A stretch of DNA of 59,636 bases from an uncultured Opitutaceae bacterium (lineage in GTDB: Bacteria > Verrucomicrobiota > Verrucomicrobiia > Opitutales > Opitutaceae), in contig CAIWXW010000096.1 of NCBI GenBank assembly GCA_903916755.1, positions 1 through 59,636 of the forward strand, in the 5' to 3' direction. Made by a program: the position numbers and the translations under genes. A model generated the notes under the pieces. The model ran no database searches, was not told the origin of the DNA, and saw only the letters and a program-made list of their open reading frames with translations. Below are positions 41,150-48,927 of the stretch, piece after piece (the stretch's first letter is position 1; each line of letters starts with the position of its first letter).

Positions 41150-42070
41150 TCAGAACCGGGTGATCTTCTGCAATTCCCGGTAACGGGCGTCGATGGTCTT
41201 CCGGCCGGCATTGGAGAGCCGGTCGACGCTGAAGCTCTCGACCGTGAGGCTCGAAACGGCGGTGGCATAGGCGACCGCCTGCTTCAGGGCGGAGAAGTCC
41301 GTCCGGTTGACCGAGGCCAGGTAGCCGATCATCGCGCCGGCATAGCTGTCGCCGGCGCCCGTGGGGTCGACGAACTTCGTGACCGGGTAGGCTGAGATCG
41401 CAAAGTAGCCGTCGGCGTGGAAGAGCAGCGACCCGTGGCCGCCCTTTTTGATCACCACGATGCGCGGGCCCATCCTCCGGAGGTGACGGCCGGCCAGGAC
41501 CGGATTGCGCTCGCCGGTGAGGAGGAGGGACTCCTCCTCGTTGATGACGAAGCAGTCGATCCGCTGCAGGAGCCGGTCGAGCTCGGGCTTGGTGGTGTGA
41601 ATCCAGAGGTCGAAGGTGTCGGCGAGGATGAACGGCTTCCGCTTGGTGGCGAGCTGGTCGATGACGTGGTTCTGCAGGGAGGGCTGGATCGCGCCCAGCA
41701 TGACATAGGGCGTGTCGCGGTAGTGCGCCGGCAGGTCGGGCGAGAACTTCTCGAAGACATTCAGCTGGATCTCGAGCGTGTCGCGGCCGGCGAAGTGCTC
41801 CTTGTAGCGGCCCGACCAGTAGAAGGTCTTGCCCTCCGGATCGGTCTGCAGGCCCGCCAGGTCGATCTTGTGCTTCAGATAGCGGCGGCGGTAGGCGGCC
41901 GGAAAGTCCCGGCCGACGATCCCGACCAGCCGGGTGGGGGCGAAATAGCTCGCGGCGATCGAGGCATAGGTGGCGGCGCCCCCCAGGATCTTGTCGCTTT
42001 GCGCAAAAGGCGTGGCCACGCGGTCGATGGCAACGGAACCGATAATCAGGGCGGGTTTGGCGGTGGGCAT
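41150..42070 (-). CDS. PfkB-family sugar or nucleoside kinase
   Basis: 306 residues of the ribokinase/PfkB superfamily. The N-terminal G-G-A-A-T-Y-A-S-I-A-A-S replaces the usual G-G-x-x-x-N motif, and the C-terminal D-P-T-G-A-G-D-S-Y-A-G carries the catalytic Asp and anion hole. The N-terminal A-I-D-R-V and F-I-L-A-D-T-F-D-L-W are typical of a widespread branch whose substrate is unsettled. Located at the edge of a nucleobase-related region, so a nucleoside substrate is a reasonable idea. Confidence 0.85.
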   Translation of the reverse strand: MPTAKPALIIGSVAIDRVATPFAQSDKILGGAATYASIAASYFAPTRLVGIVGRDFPAAYRRRYLKHKIDLAGLQTDPEGKTFYWSGRYKEHFAGRDTLEIQLNVFEKFSPDLPAHYRDTPYVMLGAIQPSLQNHVIDQLATKRKPFILADTFDLWIHTTKPELDRLLQRIDCFVINEEESLLLTGERNPVLAGRHLRRMGPRIVVIKKGGHGSLLFHADGYFAISAYPVTKFVDPTGAGDSYAGAMIGYLASVNRTDFSALKQAVAYATAVSSLTVESFSVDRLSNAGRKTIDARYRELQKITRF

Positions 42071-42087
42071 GCGGGAAAAGGGGAGAT

Positions 42088-42513
42088 TCAGGTGGTCACG
42101 GTCAGGCTGGTCGCCAGGAGCGGCTCATCGTTGATCTCGATCAGAAGGGCGTACTCGGCCGGCGCGGGAAAGGTGAAATTGCGGATTTCGTTGATCAGAT
42201 TGATCCGATGGAGGGGGCTCTGCGACGAAAAGTCGCGCTCGATCAACGGCTGCATCTGCCGGGGATCGACCCCCATCGATATCCGCATCTTGTGGTCGCC
42301 CAGGGCGCAGTCGCTCAGGGTCAGGAACCAGACCATCAGCGGGTGGGTGACGGGGAAATGCTGCGCCTGGATGTTCGAGAAGACGCCCAGCAGGGTGTGC
42401 TTCCCCGTGCCGGGGTCGATATGGACCCCGTCGCAGGTAATCCAGGTCAGCAGCTGCGGCTTGGAATGCACAGCCGGCCAGTTGGGCGGCGGGCGGCAGG
42501 CGGCGCAATGCAT
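42088..42513 (-). CDS. DUF6941-like protein
   Basis: 141 residues, soluble. Features: T-W-I-T-C-D-G-V-H-I-D-P-G-T-G-K-H-T-L-L, G-V-F-S-N-I, H-P-L-M-V-W-F-L-T-L-S-D, and a C-terminal A-E-Y-A-L-L-I-E-I-N-D-E. This C-D-x-V-x-x-D-x-x-T-G-K-x-x-L-x-G-V-F pattern fits the DUF6941 family, of unknown function and predicted beta-sandwich. It lies 17 bases upstream of the PfkB gene. Its start overlaps head-to-head with the possible longer start of a divergent nucleoside permease within ATGCAT. Confidence 0.65.
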   Translation of the reverse strand: MHCAACRPPPNWPAVHSKPQLLTWITCDGVHIDPGTGKHTLLGVFSNIQAQHFPVTHPLMVWFLTLSDCALGDHKMRISMGVDPRQMQPLIERDFSSQSPLHRINLINEIRNFTFPAPAEYALLIEINDEPLLATSLTVTT

Positions 42514-42528
42514 TTTCTGGCCCGGCCC

Positions 42529-43593
42529 ATGCTGAAACCGGCCATGGTCCTGAAGCTCCGCGCCTGCCTCGTTCTCTCCCTTCTCGCCGCCCTCGGCATC
42601 GCGAGCCGGGGCGCTCCGCTCCCCATCAAGGTGGTCGTGGTCACCACCTTCGAGGAGGAGACGGGCCCGCAGGCGAGCGGGGTCAGCCCCGGCGAGGGGC
42701 GGGCCTGGATCCGGGGCCTGCATCTTGACCATGTCGTGCCGCTGCCGGCGGGATTCCACCCGGTGCGCCTGGATGACCACGGCGTGCTCGAAATCATGAC
42801 CGGCATGGCGACGGCGCGCGCCACGGCCTCGATCATGGCGCTCGGTCTGGATCCGCGCTTTGACCTGAGCAGGGCCTATTGGCTGCTGGCCGGCATCGCC
42901 GGCGTGGATCCGCAGCGCGCCTCGCTGGCCAGCGCGGCCTGGGCCGAATGGGTCGTCGACGGCGACATCACGAGTTTCGTCGATCCCCGGGAGATTCCCG
43001 CGAACTGGCCTGACGGCCGCATTCCCTGGGACGCCGCCTCGCCCTTTGATCCGCCTGGGGCCGACATCGGGCAGCTCTATCACCTCAACCCGCGGCTCGT
43101 CCACTGGGCTTTCGAACTGACGCGGCACACGCCTATTCCCGATTCCGAGGGCATGCGCCGCTACCGCGCCCGTTTCACCGGCTTCCCGGCCGCGCAGCGG
43201 CCGCCCTTTGTCCTGATGGGCGACAACCTGGCCTCGGCGACCTATTGGCAGGGGACCCTCGCGGCCCAGGCGGCGCGGCGCTGGGTGGCGCTCTACACCA
43301 GGAACCAGGGCACTTTCACCACCACCTCGTGCGAGGACGCCGGCTTCATGCAGGCGCTGACCTTCCTGGGCCGGGCCGGGCGGGTGGACCTGCAGCGCGT
43401 CATGATTCTGCGGACGGTGAGCGACTATTGCGCGCCGCCGCCCGGCATGAGCTCGGTCGAGAGCCTGCAATACGGCCCCGGCAAGGCCTATCTGGCCATG
43501 CGCGAGTCGTTCCAGTCCGCCTATCTCGTCGGGAGCGTCGTGGTCCGTGAGCTGGCCGACCACTGGGACCGCTACCGGGACGCGGCGCCTTAG
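42529..43593 (+). CDS. Purine nucleoside permease (NUP family)
   Basis: 354 residues with a signal peptide (V-L-S-L-L-A-A-L-G-I-A-S-R-G). The rest matches the NUP family: V-V-V-V-T-T-F-E-E-E-T-G, L-D-H-V-V-P-L-P, Y-W-L-L-A-G-I-A-G-V-D-P, F-V-L-M-G-D-N-L-A-S-A-T-Y-W, T-T-T-S-C-E-D-A-G-F, L-R-T-V-S-D-Y. Despite the name, the fold resembles nucleoside phosphorylases (no transmembrane helices), so it may be a periplasmic nucleoside-binding or cleaving protein. Three ATGs compete (42508, 42529, 42544); the second is taken as a compromise. Confidence 0.85.
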   Translation: MLKPAMVLKLRACLVLSLLAALGIASRGAPLPIKVVVVTTFEEETGPQASGVSPGEGRAWIRGLHLDHVVPLPAGFHPVRLDDHGVLEIMTGMATARATASIMALGLDPRFDLSRAYWLLAGIAGVDPQRASLASAAWAEWVVDGDITSFVDPREIPANWPDGRIPWDAASPFDPPGADIGQLYHLNPRLVHWAFELTRHTPIPDSEGMRRYRARFTGFPAAQRPPFVLMGDNLASATYWQGTLAAQAARRWVALYTRNQGTFTTTSCEDAGFMQALTFLGRAGRVDLQRVMILRTVSDYCAPPPGMSSVESLQYGPGKAYLAMRESFQSAYLVGSVVVRELADHWDRYRDAAP

Positions 43594-43596
43594 GGC

Positions 43597-44382
43597 TCAG
43601 GCACCGGCTGCGGCGTCGCGCCCGAGGGCGACGATCGCGGCCGCCAGGCTCCTGGCCCCCTGCTCGAGCCAGCGCTCGCCCTTCGCCGCCGTGGCGGCGG
43701 GGGCGTCCCCCATGATGCCGGAGACGGACAAATCGCGCGTGCACCAGGCCACCGTGACCGGCGCGACGGTGGGCCGCAGTTCCCCGGGATCGGAGAGGGC
43801 GGCCGGGTATTCGCAGGCGGCCTTGGTCATGTCCACCAGCTGCGGGGCCGCGGCCAGGAGCCAGGAGGTTTCAACCTCCCCGGCGTGGATCCCGAAGGCC
43901 GCCTCCTGGGCGGAGATGCCATAGTCGATCTTCATCGAGAGCACGTCGGCCCGCAGGCCGTAGCGGGCGCGGATCTCGCGCAGGGTGGTGACAATGACGG
44001 CAATGTTGCCGCCGTGGGTGTTGACGATCGCAAGGTGCTTGAAGCCCCATGAGGCCAGCTGGGCCGCCTGCGCGAGGAGCAGGGCCCGCAGCGTTTCCTT
44101 CGTGATCATCAGGGTGCCCGGAAAGCCCGTGTGCTCATTGCTCTTGCCGATGGTGATCGGCGGGCTGACGTAGCAGGCCGCCCCTGGCGGGAGCAGCGGC
44201 AGCGCCCGCGTCAGCCAGACCTGGCCCATCAGGGCGTCGACCGCCACCGGCAGGTGGGGGCCATGCTGCTCGATGGCGCCCACGGTCAGGATGACGGGGG
44301 CCCGGGCCTTGTCCGGCAGCGCGGCGATCTGGCGGGCGGTCAGGGCCGGCAGGTAGCGGTCGCGATAGGAGGGAAAGTTCAT
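43597..44382 (-). CDS. Creatininase-family amidohydrolase
   Basis: 261 residues. Metal ligands are intact: E38, H40 and D49 in G-A-I-E-Q-H-G-P-H-L-P-V-A-V-D, the H-G-G-N loop at 123-126, and the H-A-G-E-V-E-T-S segment at 166-173 that supplies the acidic ligand. The family hydrolyses cyclic or linear C-N bonds in creatinine, related amides and flavin precursors. The ATG that overlaps the upstream stop by 4 bases is used; another lies two codons upstream. Last gene of a four-gene minus-strand cluster, and convergent with the permease gene, 3 bases away. Confidence 0.9.
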   Translation of the reverse strand: MNFPSYRDRYLPALTARQIAALPDKARAPVILTVGAIEQHGPHLPVAVDALMGQVWLTRALPLLPPGAACYVSPPITIGKSNEHTGFPGTLMITKETLRALLLAQAAQLASWGFKHLAIVNTHGGNIAVIVTTLREIRARYGLRADVLSMKIDYGISAQEAAFGIHAGEVETSWLLAAAPQLVDMTKAACEYPAALSDPGELRPTVAPVTVAWCTRDLSVSGIMGDAPAATAAKGERWLEQGARSLAAAIVALGRDAAAGA

Positions 44383-45131
44383 CGCCATTCGATCTGGCCG
44401 GCATGGGCCAACGGCGCCCGCGCGCCGATTTCCCCCAGGAGCGAGGCCAATTTCCGCGCGGCGGCCGCGACGATGCCCGGCGCCTCGGCGGCGGCGGCCT
44501 TCGGCTCAACCGCGGCGCCGGCCAAAACGGTCACCGGCTCCTCGCCCCAGCCGGGGGCGGCGCCCGCGGGACCCGCGGCCTCGGGCGCCCGGCCGGTGAG
44601 CCCGGTCAGAAGCGTCTGGACCCGGCGGCGGTCCCGGCTGCGCTGCGGGTGAAAATCCAGGCCCAGGGCGGCGAGCTGGAGCGTGAAAAGGTGCAGACCG
44701 CGCCCGATCCGCAGGTCGCGGGCGGCGGCGGCGCAGAGCTCCTCGTTCCAGGGGCTCGCGTTCAGGAGCACGATGCGGCGGAAACCGGCCGCGCTGATCG
44801 AGGCCACGACTTCGGCGATCAGCGCATGGGCCACGGCCTGATCGACCGCGAAGGCGCAGCCGGGATCGGGGCCGGCCACAAAGCGCAACGGCGGCGTGAC
44901 CAGCAGCCTGCGGTCGAGCGGCCGGAGGCGCGAGGCCTCGGCCAGGATCGGCATGAGCACCGTCTCCTCGGCGTCGAGCGCGTGGCCGAGTCCCCAATCC
45001 GCGAGGCCGGCCAGGGGGATGACGACCACCACCTGCTCGCGGTCGGGCCACGAGCCCAGGGTGGGGGACGAGAACCAGGGCCAGAAGGTGGCGTTATCCG
45101 CCACGCACAGGGGCGGGGTGCCCAGGCTCAT
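44379..45131 (-). CDS. Creatininase-like protein lacking metal ligands
   Basis: 250 residues with the overall creatininase layout: V-V-V-V-I-P-L-A-G-L early, A-L-D-A-E-E at the position of the L-P-V-A-V-D end, and G-F-R-R-I-V-L-L-N-A-S-P-W-N where active members have N-x-H-G-G-N. The E-x-H pair and H-G-G-N are missing, so it probably does not bind metal and may be a partner or regulatory subunit of the active creatininase encoded directly downstream with a 4-base overlap. It also overlaps the upstream DUF2165 gene by 4 bases. Confidence 0.7.
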   Translation of the reverse strand: MSLGTPPLCVADNATFWPWFSSPTLGSWPDREQVVVVIPLAGLADWGLGHALDAEETVLMPILAEASRLRPLDRRLLVTPPLRFVAGPDPGCAFAVDQAVAHALIAEVVASISAAGFRRIVLLNASPWNEELCAAAARDLRIGRGLHLFTLQLAALGLDFHPQRSRDRRRVQTLLTGLTGRAPEAAGPAGAAPGWGEEPVTVLAGAAVEPKAAAAEAPGIVAAAARKLASLLGEIGARAPLAHAGQIEWR

Positions 45132-45625
45132 GGCGCCAGCTCGCCGTCCGGCAGGCAGAGGAAGATCAGGCTGATCCCCATCATCGTGAACATGCGGAAA
45201 GCGGCGTCCTGGCCATTCCAGATGCGCGATTGCCACATGAGGAACCATTCGCCGCCCACGCTGATGAAGGCGAGGTACCACTGCGTGAGGCTCAGCGAGA
45301 ACCCGACGACCGCCAGGGTCTTGGCCCGCCGCCAGCCCTGGGCGTCGCCGGCCCGCGCGCGCCACAGCTGAATGACGCCGAGGCCGAGAAGGACGGCGGC
45401 GGCCGCCTCCCAGCTGATGAGCGTGGCGTAAAAGGCCTTGTGCAGGATCGGGCTCGTGATCGCCCGCCACATGCCGGTGTTGCCGGGAAAGGTCGTGTCC
45501 ATGCTGAGGACATGCCGCACAAACTGGTAATTCGAGTTCGAATCGAACGTGTTGTTGAACACGACCATCAGCAGGAAGAAGCAGGAGTTCGCCACCACGA
45601 GGATTTTGCAGAGGCGGATCGGCAT
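45128..45625 (-). CDS. DUF2165 membrane protein
   Basis: 165 residues with four helices and conserved loops: V-F-N-N-T-F-D-S-N-S-N-Y, then V-R-H-V-L-S-M-D, and late G-G-E-W-F-L-M-W-Q-S. These are the typical motifs of DUF2165 small inner-membrane proteins. Function unknown; possibly a transporter of the compound processed by the neighbouring amidohydrolases, which is only an inference from position. Confidence 0.88.
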   Translation of the reverse strand: MPIRLCKILVVANSCFFLLMVVFNNTFDSNSNYQFVRHVLSMDTTFPGNTGMWRAITSPILHKAFYATLISWEAAAAVLLGLGVIQLWRARAGDAQGWRRAKTLAVVGFSLSLTQWYLAFISVGGEWFLMWQSRIWNGQDAAFRMFTMMGISLIFLCLPDGELAP

Positions 45626-45660
45626 AAGGTGGCGGAAGTTGAGCAGGAAGGGGGCCAGCC

Positions 45661-46950
45661 TTAGCCGGCGAGTTCGGCGTAATCCGGCGCACGGGTGGAC
45701 TGCACGGTCTCGCCGTCGATGCGCTGGCGGGCGCCGCCCGGCCGGCTCAGCAGCTCATTGAAGGACTGGGCCCCGAGCTGGACCAGATGCGCCGGCGCCC
45801 CGGGGCCGATCCGGCCGAATTCCGCCCGTCCGACCAGGGCGGCGGCGGTGCTCGTCACCACGCAGGGCGAGGTGGCCAGCTGGGCGTCGAGATGCGCGAT
45901 CCGGACGCTCTGGACGTAGACTTCGACGGCATCGTAGTCCCCGAATGCGAAGAAGGCGTCGCGCACGTTGTCGCTCGCGCAGGCCACCGGGACGCCCGCT
46001 GCGAGCAGGTCGCGGACAAGGGTGATGCCCCGCCACTGCGGTGTGAGCGGGAAGCCCGCCGGCCGGCGGTCCTGCAGGTAGAGATTGCAGAGCGGCAGCG
46101 AGATCACCCCGACCCGCGCGGCCTTGAGCAGGTCGATCGTCGAGCGCTGGCGCTCCGGCGTCTGCCGGGCGAGGCTGCAGGCGTGGCCGCAGATCACGGG
46201 GTACGGGAAGGAGGTGCGCAGCGCCGCCTCCGCCACCGTCCGCATCACCTCGGCCTCGGGATTGCCGTTTTCATCGACATGGAGGTCCAGCCCGACCCGG
46301 CGCTCGCGCGCGACCGCGAGCAGGCGCTCGACCTGGCGGGGCAGGTCGGCCGACATGACCAGGAAGCCGCCGAGGGCGGACGCCCCGTAGCGCAGGGCAA
46401 GGTCGGCCATCGCCTCGCCGCCGGCGCCGGCGTAGTCGTCCCCGCGGCAGAGGGGCACGGTCTGGAGCTCGATCCGCCCCCGCCAGCGCACGCGCAATTC
46501 CGCCATCGCCGCGTGGCTCGTCTCGCCCCACGATCCGGCCGTGTCGACATGCGTGCGGAGGATGCGGGTGCCGTGCGCCCAGGCGCAGCGCAGCGCGAAT
46601 TCGGCCCGGCGGATCAGGTCCGCATGGGTCCAGTGCGCGCGGTCGCGCGCGAGCGTTTCCAGCGCCTCCGCAAAGGTGCCGCTCCGGTTGGGCGCCCGGA
46701 ACCAGGTGTGCGTCTTGTCGAGATGGACGTGGGCGTCGATGAAGCCGGGGAAGACCAGGGCGCCGGCGGCATCGTGGACGGCGGACCCCGCCGGCTCCGG
46801 AGCGGCCGGGGCCGCCCGCTCCACCCCGGCGATCTCGGCGCCGTCGATCCGCACGTCGCAGAGCACCGTCGGCTCGAGCGGGTCGGCCCCGGCGGCGAGG
46901 CCGGCGGGCAGAAGCGCGGCGGGAACCCGGGCGCGGCGGACGAGGAGCAT
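45661..46950 (-). CDS. codA: Cytosine deaminase-like amidohydrolase
   Basis: 429 residues. The metallo-amidohydrolase motifs are present: H-x-H (H74, H76) in F-I-D-A-H-V-H-L-D-K-T-H, a later D-L-H-V-D-E-N and C-G-H-A-C-S-L, and the catalytic Asp in C-A-S-D-N-V-R-D-A-F-F-A-F-G-D. The D-N-V-R-D-A-F segment and overall order match CodA-type cytosine/isoguanine deaminases and related enzymes acting on other N-heterocycles. First gene of a four-gene cluster (amidohydrolase, DUF2165, creatininase pair). An FAD oxidoreductase is divergent 81 bases away. Confidence 0.85.
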   Translation of the reverse strand: MLLVRRARVPAALLPAGLAAGADPLEPTVLCDVRIDGAEIAGVERAAPAAPEPAGSAVHDAAGALVFPGFIDAHVHLDKTHTWFRAPNRSGTFAEALETLARDRAHWTHADLIRRAEFALRCAWAHGTRILRTHVDTAGSWGETSHAAMAELRVRWRGRIELQTVPLCRGDDYAGAGGEAMADLALRYGASALGGFLVMSADLPRQVERLLAVARERRVGLDLHVDENGNPEAEVMRTVAEAALRTSFPYPVICGHACSLARQTPERQRSTIDLLKAARVGVISLPLCNLYLQDRRPAGFPLTPQWRGITLVRDLLAAGVPVACASDNVRDAFFAFGDYDAVEVYVQSVRIAHLDAQLATSPCVVTSTAAALVGRAEFGRIGPGAPAHLVQLGAQSFNELLSRPGGARQRIDGETVQSTRAPDYAELAG

Positions 46951-47031
46951 GCTTCAAGCGGTTAGCAAGTCTGGCGCCAGCGACGAGAGCAAAACGCCGG
47001 TGGCAGACAACCTGCTCCCGCTTGGAATCCC

Positions 47032-48441
47032 ATGACCCTCGTGACCGAATCCCTGCTGTCGGAACTGCGTGCGCTCCTCGGACCGGCCCAGGTGATCTGC
47101 GCCGGCGACGCCCTGGAGACGCTCTCCAAGGATTTCTACTGGTATTCGCCCGTCCTGCGCCGGCAGCTGGAGGACAAGCGCGCCGAAGCCATTATCCGCC
47201 CGGCCACGGTGGAGGAGACGCGGCAGGCGGTGGCCGCCTGCTGCCGCGCGCGGGTGCCGGTCGTGCCGCGCGGGGCGGGCACGGGCAACTACGGCCAGTG
47301 CATCCCGCTCTACGGCGGCGTGGTCATCGACCTTTCGCGGCTGGACCGGATCCTCTCGCTGGACGATGGCGTCGCGCGGGTCGAGCCGGGCGTCCGGCTG
47401 GGCGCCATCGAGACCGCGGCCCGGGCGATCGGCTGGGAGCTGCGCTGCATGCCCTCGACCTGGGTCAAATGCACCGTGGGGGGCTTTCTGTGCGGGGGCT
47501 CCGGCGGGATCGGGTCCATCACCTGGGGCGGCACCAATTCCCCGGGCAACGTCAAGGCGGTGACGCTGCTGACCTGCGAGGAGTCGCCGCGGCTGATCCG
47601 ACTCGAGGAGCAGGACTGCCTGCGGGCCCTGCACACCTACGGCACGACGGGCCTCATGGTCGAGGTGGAGCTGCGGCTCGCCCCCAAGGTCGACTACGAG
47701 CAGCTCATCTTCAGCGGCGGGAACTGGGACCGGCTGCTCGACTGGACGGATGCGGCGGCCCGCCACGGGACCTGGCGGAAGCGGCTCGTCACCCAGTTCG
47801 AATGGCCGATCCCCTCGTTCTTCAAGCCGCTGCGGAAATACCTGCCGGCCAACGAGCACAGCACGTTTCTGCTGCTTGACCGCGCGCAGGCGGACGAGGC
47901 GGCCGCCTCCGCCGTGGCGGCGGGCCTGGCCGTCGTCTTCCGCCAGCCGCTGCCCGACCCGCCCAAGCCGCCCTTCATCACCGACTACACCTGGAATCAC
48001 ACCACGCTGTGGGCGATCAAGAGCGACCCGGCCTACACCTACCTCCAATCCGGCTTCGGCCAGAACTTCCGGGAGCAGTTTGCCGAGCTGCGCCGCCGGT
48101 TTCCCGGCGAGATCCTCTTCCACCTCGAATGGACGGCGGGGAATGCCAAGATGCTGCGCGGCCACGCCGCCGCCCTGAACCCGGACGCGGTGGTGGTCGG
48201 CGGCATCCCGCTCGTTTGCTTCCGCTCCGAGGAACGGCTCCGGGAAATCCTGCAGTGCTGCGCGGACATCGGCGTCTTCATCGCCAACCCGCACACCTGC
48301 TTCCTGGAGGAAGGCGGGCGCCATCCGAATATCGCCGACAAGCGGGCCCTGAAGGACGAGGTGGACCCGGCCGGGCTGCTCAATCCCGGCAAGATGAAGA
48401 CCTACGCGCACAATCCCTTCGGCGCGCCCGCAAATGCCTGA
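47032..48441 (+). CDS. FAD-linked oxidoreductase (FAD_binding_4, GlcD-like)
   Basis: 469 residues. FAD-binding motifs: V-P-R-G-A-G-T-G-N-Y-G-Q near 82-93, I-D-L-S-R-L-D-R-I, and V-G-G-F-L-C-G-G-S-G-G-I-G-S, with a C-terminal substrate domain containing N-P-H-T-C-F-L-E-E-G-G and L-L-N-P-G-K-M-K. The C-x-x-C of D-lactate dehydrogenases is absent. Such enzymes oxidise 2-hydroxy acids or other alcohols; the substrate is unknown here. Divergent from the cytosine deaminase-like gene, so the two may share a promoter region. Confidence 0.87.
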   Translation: MTLVTESLLSELRALLGPAQVICAGDALETLSKDFYWYSPVLRRQLEDKRAEAIIRPATVEETRQAVAACCRARVPVVPRGAGTGNYGQCIPLYGGVVIDLSRLDRILSLDDGVARVEPGVRLGAIETAARAIGWELRCMPSTWVKCTVGGFLCGGSGGIGSITWGGTNSPGNVKAVTLLTCEESPRLIRLEEQDCLRALHTYGTTGLMVEVELRLAPKVDYEQLIFSGGNWDRLLDWTDAAARHGTWRKRLVTQFEWPIPSFFKPLRKYLPANEHSTFLLLDRAQADEAAASAVAAGLAVVFRQPLPDPPKPPFITDYTWNHTTLWAIKSDPAYTYLQSGFGQNFREQFAELRRRFPGEILFHLEWTAGNAKMLRGHAAALNPDAVVVGGIPLVCFRSEERLREILQCCADIGVFIANPHTCFLEEGGRHPNIADKRALKDEVDPAGLLNPGKMKTYAHNPFGAPANA

Positions 48442-48452
48442 CCGCTATACGG

Positions 48453-48848
48453 TCATTTCATGGCCGTTACCTCGATCTCCACGATGCATTCCCGCTTCGC
48501 CAGGCCCTTCACCTCGATGAGGGTGCTGGCCGGCTTCGCGTTGGCGAAGTAGCGGTTGCGGACGGCCGAGAAGCGCGGGAAATCGTCCATGTTGGTCAGG
48601 TACGTCTGCGCGCGGACGACGTCGTCGAAGCCCATTCCCGCCTCGGCCAGGATGGCGCCGATGAGCTGGAAAATGAACTCGGTCTGGACGGCGACATCGC
48701 CGGCACCGACCGCGTGGCCATCGGCGTCGACCGCCAGCTGGCCGGTGACAAAGAGCAGCGTGGCGCCGGGGAGCGCCACCTTGATCGCGGGCGTGTAGTG
48801 GCCGCGGGGTGCGGGATGACCGGCGGGGTGAACGAAGTTTTTTTCCAT
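48453..48848 (-). CDS. RidA-family protein
   Basis: 131 residues with the RidA/YjgF signatures: L-L-F-V-T-G-Q-L-A-V-D, D-V-V-R-A-Q-T-Y-L-T-N-M-D-D-F, N-R-Y-F, P-A-S-T-L-I-E-V-K-G-L and a C-terminal V-E-I-E-V-T-A. Canonical RidA deaminates enamine/imine intermediates with an Arg in the R-S-T region; here P-A-S-T lacks that Arg, which places it in one of the non-deaminase Rid branches, similar to RutC-type proteins that act in pyrimidine catabolism. Convergent with the FAD oxidoreductase, 11 bases apart. Confidence 0.87.
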   Translation of the reverse strand: MEKNFVHPAGHPAPRGHYTPAIKVALPGATLLFVTGQLAVDADGHAVGAGDVAVQTEFIFQLIGAILAEAGMGFDDVVRAQTYLTNMDDFPRFSAVRNRYFANAKPASTLIEVKGLAKRECIVEIEVTAMK

Positions 48849-48927
48849 GGGGGACGGGGTTTCGGACCCAGGGGGGAACAAGCAGGGAAGGGGCCAACTG
48901 GCGCGACCCTTGCTTAAGGGGGGAAGA

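Noticed and set aside
45661-46950. Dihydroorotase or hydantoinase instead of cytosine deaminase
   Set aside because: D-A-H-V-H-L-D-K-T-H and the D-N-V-R-D-A-F segment fit the CodA branch better, and the carbamylated Lys expected of dihydroorotase/hydantoinase is not evident.
48849-48927. TPP riboswitch ahead of the THI5-like lipoprotein
   Set aside because: G-rich, but no CTGAGA core and no matching conserved elements; only 79 bases between divergent genes.
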